This document shows, one piece after another, positions 57,031 to 64,000 of a DNA stretch of 64,000 nt. The stretch comes from Apostichopus japonicus (taxonomy: Eukaryota > Echinodermata > Holothuroidea > Aspidochirotida > Stichopodidae): assembly GCF_037975245.1 (NCBI RefSeq), contig NC_092566.1:12169501-12233500 (forward strand), written 5' to 3'. The notes beneath the pieces were generated by a model, which saw nothing but the letters and a program-made list of their open reading frames with translations, had not been told where the DNA came from and made no database searches. Each line of letters begins with the position of its first letter. The first letter of the stretch is position 1. The position numbers were made by a program, and so were the translations under genes.

Positions 57031-58371
57031 GGAACCGCACATTCGATTGATCGGTACCGCACATTCGATTTAACGATACCAAACATTCGATTGATCGGTA
57101 CGGAACATTCATTTGATCGGTACCGAACATTCGATTGATCGATACCGCATATTCGATTGATCGATACCGCATATTCGATTGATCGATACCGCACATTCGA
57201 TTGATCGGTACGGAACATTCGATTTATCGGAACCGTACATTCCATTGATCGATACTCAACATTCCATTGATCGGTACCGCACATTCGGTTTAACGATACC
57301 AAACATTCGATTGATCGGTAGGGAACATTCGATTGAACGGTACCGCACATTCGATTGATCGGTACAGAACATTCGATTGATAGGTACCGCACATTCGATT
57401 GATCGGTATCGCACATTCGATAGATCGATACTCACATTCGATTGATCGGTACCGCACATTCGATTTAACGATACCAAACATTCGATTGATCGGTACGGAA
57501 CATTCGATAGATCGGTACCGAACATTCGATTGATCGGTACCGCACACTCGATTGATCGGCAAGGCACATTCGATTGACCGGTAACGCACATTCTATAGAT
57601 CGGTACCGTATATTCGATTGATTGGTACCGCACATTCGATTGATCGGTACCGAACATTCGATTGATCTTTACCGCACAATCGATTGATCGGAACCGCACA
57701 TTCGAACTTACGGTACCGCACATTCGATTTAGCGATACCAAACATTGCATTGATCGGTACCGCACATTCGATTGATCGGTACCGAACATTCGATTGATCT
57801 GTACCGCACATTCGATTGATCGGTACCGCACATTCGATTTAACGATACCAAACATTCGATTGATCGGTAGGGAACATTCGATTGAACGGTACCGAACATT
57901 CGATTAATCGATACCGCATATTCGATTGATCGATACCGCACATTCGATTGATCGGTACGGAACATTCGAGTGATCGGAACCGAACATTCCATTGATCGAT
58001 ACTCAACATTCCATTGATCGGTACCGCACATTCGATTTAACGATACCAAACATTTGATTGATCGGTACGGAACATTCGATTGATCGGTACATAACATTCG
58101 ATTGATCGATACCGCACATTCGATTGATCGATACCGCACATTCGATCGATCGGTACGGAACATTCGATTGATCGGTACCGAACATTCGATTGATCGATAC
58201 CGCATATTCGATTGATCGATACCGCACACTCGATTGATCGATACCTCACATTCGATTGATCGGTATCGCACATTCGATTTAACGATACCGCACATTCGAT
58301 TGATCGGAACCGCACATTCGATTGATCGGTACCGCACATTCGATTGATCGATACCGCACATTCGATTGATC
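57031..58371 (+). repeat. 1,341-bp HOR, copy 2
   Basis: This second copy carries the same ordered markers as 55,690-57,030. Its latter half passes without a break into a partial third repeat at a shorter step of 1,187 bp. Confidence 0.87.
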
Positions 58372-59030
58372 GATACCGCACATTCGATTGATCGGTACGG
58401 AACATTCGATTTATCGGAACCGAACATTCGATTGATCGATACTCAACATTCCATTGATCGGTACCGCACATTCGGTTTAACGATACCAAACATTCGATTG
58501 ATCGGTAGGGAACATTCGATTGAACGGTACCGCACATTCGATTGATCGGTACAGAACATTCGATTGATAGGTACCGCACATTCGATTGATCGGTATCGCA
58601 CATTCGATAGATCGATACTCACATTCGATTGATCGGTACCGCACATTCGATTTAACGATACCAAACATTCGATTGATCGGTACGGAACATTCGATAGATC
58701 GGTACCGAACATTCGATTGATCGGTACCGCACACTCGATTGATCGGCAAGGCACATTCGATTGACCGGTAACGCACATTCTATAGATCGGTACCGTACAT
58801 TCGATTGATTGGTACCGCACATTCGATTGATCGGTACCGAACATTCGATTGATCTTTACCGCACAATCGATTGATCGGAACCGCACATTCGATTGATCGG
58901 TACCGCACATTCGATTTAGCGATACCAAACATTCCATTGATCGGTACCGCACATTCGATTGAACGGTACCGAACATTCGATTGATCTGTACCGCACATTC
59001 GATTGATCGGTACCGCACATTCGATTGATC
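58365..59030 (+). repeat. Partial third HOR copy at 1,187-bp step
   Basis: About 58,365-59,030 aligns with about 57,178-57,840 at an offset of 1,187 bp (54 units minus one base). One unit differs in type: GATTGATCGG at about 58,891 replaces the CGAACTTACGG unit of the earlier copies, which looks like a single-monomer conversion to consensus. The same string appears again at the end of the window (63,596-64,000, offset about 5,209 bp). Confidence 0.82.
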
Positions 59031-60711
59031 GGTATCGCACTTTCGATTGATCGATACCGCATATTTGATTGATCGATACTGCACATTCGATTGATCGGTA
59101 CGGAACATTCGATTGAACGGTACCGCACATTCGATTGATTGGTACAGAACATTCGATTGATCGATACCGCACATTCGATTGATCGGTATCGCACATTCGA
59201 TTGATCGATACCGCACATTCGATTCATCGGTTCCACACATTCGATTGATCGATACCGCACATTCGATTGATCGGTATCGCACATTCGATTTAACGATACC
59301 GCACATTCGATTGATCGGTAACGCACATTCGATTGGTCGGTACCGAACATTCGATTGATCGATACCGCATTTTCGATTGATCGATACCGCACATTCGATT
59401 GATCGATACCTCACATTCGATTGATCGGTATCGCATATTCGATTTAACGATACCGCACATTCGATTGATCGGTACCGCACATTCGATTGATCGGTACCGA
59501 ACATTCGATTGATCGGTACCGCACATTCGATTGATCGATACCGCACATTCTATAGATCGGTAACGCACTTTCGATTGATCGGTACGGAACATTCCATTGA
59601 TCGGTACCGAACATTCGATTGATCGATACCGCATATTCGATTGATCGATACCGCACATTCGATTGATCGGTACCGAACATTCGATTGATCGGTACCGCAC
59701 ATTCGATTGATCGGTACGGAACATTCGATTGATAGGTACCGCACATTCGATTGATCGGTATCGCACATTCGATAGATCGATACTCACATTTGATTGATCG
59801 GTACCGCACATTCGATTTAACGATACCAAACATTCGATTGATCGGTACGGAACATTCGATAGATCGGTACCGAACATTCGATTGATCGGTACCGCACACT
59901 CGATTGATCGGCAAGGCACATTCGATTGACCGGTAACGCACATTCTATAGATCGGTACCGTACATTCGATTGATTGGTACCGCACATTCGATTGATCGGT
60001 ACCGAACATTCGATTGATCTTTACCGCACAATCGATTGATCGGAACCGCACATTCGATTGATCGGTACCGCACATTCGATTTAGCGATACCAAACATTCC
60101 ATTGATCGGTACCGCACATTCGATTGATCGGTACCGAACATTCGATTGATCTGTACCGCACATTCGATTGATCGGTACCGCACATTCGATTTAACGATAC
60201 CAAACATTGGATTGATCGGTACCGCACATTCGATTGAACGGTACCGCACATTCGATTCATCGGTACCACACATTCGATTGATCGGTACCGCACATTCGAT
60301 TGATCGGTACCGAACATTCGATTTAACTATACCGCACATTCGATTGATCGGTACCGCACATTCGATTGATCGGTACCGAACATTCGATTAATCGATACCG
60401 CATATTCGATTGATCGATACCGCACATTCGATTGATCAGTACGGAACATTCGAGTGATCGGAACCGAACATTCCATTGATCGATACTCAACATTCCATTG
60501 ATCGGTACCGCACATTCGATTTAACGATACCAAACATTCGATTGATCGGTAGGGAACATTCGATTGAACGGTACCGCACATTCGATAGATCGATACTCAC
60601 ATTCGATTGATCGGTACCGCACATTCGATTTAACGATACCAAACATTCGATAGATCGATACTCACATTCGATTGATCGGTACCGCACATTCGATTTAACG
60701 ATACCAAACAT
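59031..60711 (+). repeat. Mosaic satellite segment
   Basis: This holds satellite units only. It includes ACTTTCG / ATATTTG and TTGGTACAG phrases (about 59,040-59,160), a GGTTCCACAC unit (about 59,229), a GGCAAGG phrase (about 59,912), and two closely spaced 21-bp GATACTCAC units (about 60,590 and 60,656, 66 bp apart). No gene is seen. Confidence 0.75.
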
Positions 60712-62240
60712 TCGATTGATCGGCAAGGCACATTCGATTGACCGGTAACGCACATTCTATAGATCGGTACCGTACATTCGATTGATTGGTACCGCACATT
60801 CGATTGATCGGTACCGAACATTCGATTGATCTTTACCGCACAATCGATTGATCGGAACCGCATATTCGAACTTACGGTACCGCACATTCGATTTAGCGAT
60901 ACCAAACATTCCATTGATCGGTACCGCACATTCGATTGATCGGTACCGAACATTCGATTGATCTGTACCGCACATTCGATTGATCGGTACCGCACATTCG
61001 ATTGATCGGTATCGCACTTTCGATTGATCGATACCGCATATTTGATTGATCGATACTGCACATTCGATTGATCGGTACGGAACATTCGATTGAACGGTAC
61101 CGCACATTCGATTGATTGGTACAGAACATTCGATTGATCGATACCGCACATTCGATTGATCGGTATCGCACATTCGATTGATCGATACCGCACATTCGAT
61201 TCATCAGTTCCACACATTCGATTGATCGATACCGCACATTCGATTGATCGGTATCGCACATTCGATTTAACGATACCGCACATTCGATTGATCGGTAACG
61301 CACATTCGATTGGTCGGTACCGAACATTCGATTGATCGATACCGCATATTCGATTGATCGATACCGCACATTCGATTGATCGATACCTCACATTCGATTG
61401 ATCGGTATCGCATATTCGATTTAACGATACCGCACATTCGAATGATCGGTACCGCACATTCGATTGATCGGTACCGAACATTCGATTGATCGGTACCGCA
61501 CATTCGATTGATCGGTACGGAACATTCGATTGATAGGTACCGCACATTCGATTGATCGGTATCGCACATTCGATAGATCGATACTCACATTTGATTGATC
61601 GGTACCGCACATTCGATTTAACGATACCAAACATTCGATTGATCGGTACGGAACATTCGATAGATCGGTACCGAACATTCCATTGATCGGTACCGCACAC
61701 TCGATTGATCGGCAAGGCACATTCGATTGACCGGTAACGCACATTCTATAGATCGGTACCGTATATTCGATTGATTGGTACCGCACATTCGATTGATCGG
61801 TACCGAACATTCGATTGATCTTTACCGCACAATCGATTGATCGGAACCGCATATTCGAACTTACGGTACCGCACATTCGATTTAGCGATACCAAACATTC
61901 CATTGATCGGTACCGCACATTCGATTGATCGGTACCGAACATTCGATTGATCTGTACCGCACATTCGATTGATCGGTACCGCACATTCGATTGATCGGTA
62001 TCGCACTTTCGATTGATCGATACCGCATATTTGATTGATCGATACTGCACATTCGATTGATCGGTACGGAACATTCGATTGAACGGTACCGCACATTCGA
62101 TTGATTGGTACAGAACATTCGATTGATCGATACCGCACATTCGATTGATCGGTATCGCACATTCGATTGATCGATACCGCACATTCGATTCATCGGTTCC
62201 ACACATTCGATTGATCGATACCGCACATTCGATTGATCGA
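60712..62240 (+). repeat. ~540-bp segments repeated at 989-bp spacing
   Basis: About 60,712-61,251 and 61,701-62,240 share monomer order at 989 bp (45 units minus one base). The string starts at the GGCAAGG unit and runs through GGTACCGTA, TTTACC, CATATTCGAACTTACGG, TTTAGCGATACC, ACTTTCG, ATATTTG and TTGGTACAG to a TTCATC-GTTCCACAC unit. The CATATTCGAACTTACGG spelling is shared by both and I did not see it elsewhere, so the step is local and recent. Confidence 0.82.
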
Positions 62241-64000
62241 TACCGCATATTCGATTGATCGATACCGCACATTCGATTTAACGATACCAAACATTCGATT
62301 GATCGGTAGGGAACATTCGATTGAACGGTACCGCACATTCGATTGATCGGTACGGAACATTCGATTGATCGGTACCGCACATTCGATTGATCGATACCGC
62401 ACATTGTATACATCGGTACCGCACATTCGATTGATTGGTACTGCACATTCGATTGATCGGTACCGAACATTCGATTGATCTTTACCGAACAATCGATTGA
62501 TCGGTATCGCACACTCGATTGATCGATACCGCATATTCGATTGATCGGTATCGCACATTCGATTTAACGATACCAAACATTCGATTGATCGATACCGCAC
62601 ATTCGATTGATCGGTACCGAACATTCGATTGATCGATACCGAACATTCGATTGATCGATACCGCACATTCGATTGATCGATACCTCACATTCGATTGATC
62701 GGTATCGCACATTCGATTTAACTATACCGCACATTCGATTGATCGGTACCGCACATTCGATTGATCGGTACCGAACATTCGATTAATCGATACCGCATAT
62801 TCGATTGATCGATACCGCACATTCGATTGATCGGTACGGAACATTCGAGTGATCGGAACCGAACATTCCATTGATCGATACTCAACATTCCATTGATCGG
62901 TACCGCACATTCGATTTAACGATACCAAACATTTGATTGATCGGTAGGGAACATTCGATTGATCGGTACCACACATTCGATTGATCGATACCGCACATTC
63001 GATTGATCGATACCGCACATTCGATTGATCGGTACGGAACATTCGATTGATCGGTACCGAACATTCGATTGATCGGTACCGCATATTCGATTGATCGATA
63101 CCGCACATTCGATTGATCGATACCTCACATTCGATTGATCGGTATCGCACATTCGATTTAACGATACCGCACATTCGATTGATCGGAACCGCACATTCGA
63201 TTGATCGGTACCGCACATTCGATTGATCGATACCGCATATTCGATTGATCGATACCGCACATTCGATTGATCGGTACGGAACATTCGATTGATCGGAACC
63301 GAACATTCCATTGATCGATACTCAACATTCCATTGATCGGTACCGCACATTCGATTTAACGATACCAAACATTCGATTGATCGGTAGGGAACATTCGATT
63401 GAACGGTACCGCACATTCGATTGATCGGTACGAAACATTCGATTGATCGGTACCGCACATTCGATTGATCGGTACCGCACATTCGATTTAACGATAACAA
63501 ACATTCCATTGATCGGTACGGAACATTCATTTGATCGGTACCGAACATTCGATTGATCGATACTGCATATTCGATTGATCGATACCGCACATTCGATTGA
63601 TCGGTACGGAACATTCGATTTATCGGAACCGAACATTCCATTGATCGATACTCAACATTCCATTGATCGGTACCGCACATTCGGTTTAACGATACCAAAC
63701 ATTCGATTGATCGGTAGGGAACATTCGATTGAACGGTACCGCACATTCGATTGATCGGTACAGAACATTCGATTGATAGGTACCGCACATTCGATTGATC
63801 GGTATCGCACATTCGATAGATCGATACTCACATTCGATTGATCGGTACCGCACATTCGATTTAACGATACCAAACATTCGATTGATCGGTACGGAACATT
63901 CGATAGATCGGTACCGAACATTCGATTGATCGGTACCGCACACTCGATTGATCGGCAAGGCACATTCGATTGACCGGTAACGCACATTCTATAGATCGGT
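62241..64000 (+). repeat. Mosaic satellite to the end of the window
   Basis: Satellite monomers run to the last base, so the array is not bounded here. About 62,880-63,106 resembles 56,660-56,886 (offset about 6,220 bp). About 63,596-64,000 repeats the phrase set of 58,390-58,790 (offset about 5,209 bp). A variant CATTCATTTGATCGG occurs at about 63,526, as at about 57,108. No gene is present. Confidence 0.75.

Larger units (their letters stand above)
1..64000 (+). repeat. 22-bp satellite DNA array filling the whole window
   Basis: Every line of the window consists of head-to-tail copies of a 22-bp monomer with core ATTCGATTGATCGGTACC and a four-base end, usually GCAC or GAAC. That is about 2,900 units. 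Single-base variants recur at set positions: GG or GA before TACC, ACCG/ACGG/ATCG/ACTG/ACCT, CGCAC/CGAAC/CGCAT, and GATTGATC/GATTTAAC/GATTCATC/GATAGATC/GATTGGTC. Nearly all units are 22 bp; a few recurrent types are 20 or 21 bp. All units I read have the same orientation and no foreign sequence interrupts them. The consensus is 50% GC with three CpGs per unit, plus one each of TCGA, GATC and GGTACC. Arrays like this are typical of eukaryotic constitutive heterochromatin. The placement (centromere, pericentromere, sex or B chromosome) is inference. I do not recognise the family by name. Confidence 0.98.

Noticed and set aside
1-64000. CRISPR array
   Set aside because: Direct repeats are short and regular, but there are no unique spacers between them; the repeats touch each other.
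1-64000. Plasmid iterons or a replication origin (22 bp is a usual iteron length)
   Set aside because: Iterons come in a handful of copies beside a rep gene. Here there are thousands of copies with no gene nearby.
1-64000. Telomeric repeat
   Set aside because: The unit is 22 bp, has no G-rich strand bias, and is organised into higher-order repeats, unlike canonical telomere repeats.
1-64000. Repetitive-domain protein gene such as a silk, mucin or TALE-like gene
   Set aside because: A coding repeat would have a period divisible by three and keep one frame. The period is 22 bp, with 20- and 21-bp units and stops in every long stretch.
1-64000. An 11-bp sub-repeat within the 22-bp monomer
   Set aside because: The two halves, CATTCGATTGA and TCGGTACCGCA, match at hardly any position when aligned; only the short CGAT/ATCG dyad relates them.
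1-64000. True CENP-B box
   Set aside because: No unit I read has TTCG-N4-A-N2-CGGG. The best case is one base short with a changed last base, so it is reported only as a near-match.
1-64000. tRNA, rRNA, other RNA genes, or promoters and terminators
   Set aside because: There is no sequence outside the satellite, and no monomer run resembles a conserved RNA. The TATA-like CATATATGA units near 6,374, 7,789, 13,735 and 15,142 are satellite variants.

Overview
The whole 64 kb is one satellite-DNA array. From the first base to the last it is a head-to-tail run of roughly 2,900 copies of a 22-bp monomer whose 18-base core is ATTCGATTGATCGGTACC, followed by four bases that are usually GCAC or GAAC. 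All copies I read face the same way. I found no unrelated sequence: no unique DNA, transposon, RNA gene, CRISPR array or convincing protein-coding gene. Such a long monotone array points to eukaryotic heterochromatin (centromeric, pericentromeric, or a repeat-rich sex or B chromosome). The sequence alone does not identify the species.

The information lies in the order of monomer variants. About 20 recurring types (endings such as GGTACCGCAC, GGTACCGAAC, GATACCGCAT, GGTACGGAAC, GGTATCGCAC, GATACCTCAC, and the TTTAACGATACC form) make up fixed 'phrases', and these make up higher-order repeats (HORs). Four phrases often follow one another, which suggests an ancestral HOR of about 1.1-1.2 kb. This has been shuffled, truncated and re-amplified at several scales.

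Layout: 1-2,720 is a copy of 25,001-28,110. 2,721-5,559 is mosaic, with a 132-bp duplication near 5.0-5.3 kb. 5,560-12,922 and 12,923-19,920 are a nearly identical tandem pair (period 7,362 bp, then 6,988 bp after a 374-bp, 17-monomer difference). 19,921-22,900 has HOR steps of 945, 945 and 527 bp. 22,901-24,999 is mosaic. 28,111-32,159 is a mosaic related to the 20-23 kb block. 32,160-34,399 and 34,400-36,640 are a 2,240-bp tandem pair, each with an internal 418-bp duplication. 37,375-43,310 and 43,311-49,280 are a 5.94-kb tandem pair. 49,548-54,497 is three copies of a 1,650-bp unit (exactly 75 monomers), apparently identical and bracketed by a duplicated ~345-bp flank. 55,690-59,030 holds 1,341- and 1,187-bp steps. 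59,031-64,000 is mosaic with a 989-bp step.

The consensus monomer has no stop codon in any minus-strand frame, so the minus strand carries many overlapping open frames (longest 386 codons) that read as a 22-residue repeat. I treat these as a by-product of the monomer sequence. There are no genes to act together here. The points of interest are the nested amplification history, the dyad symmetry of the monomer, an incomplete resemblance to a CENP-B box, and the high CpG content. Block boundaries were read by eye and are good to about one monomer (±25 bp).
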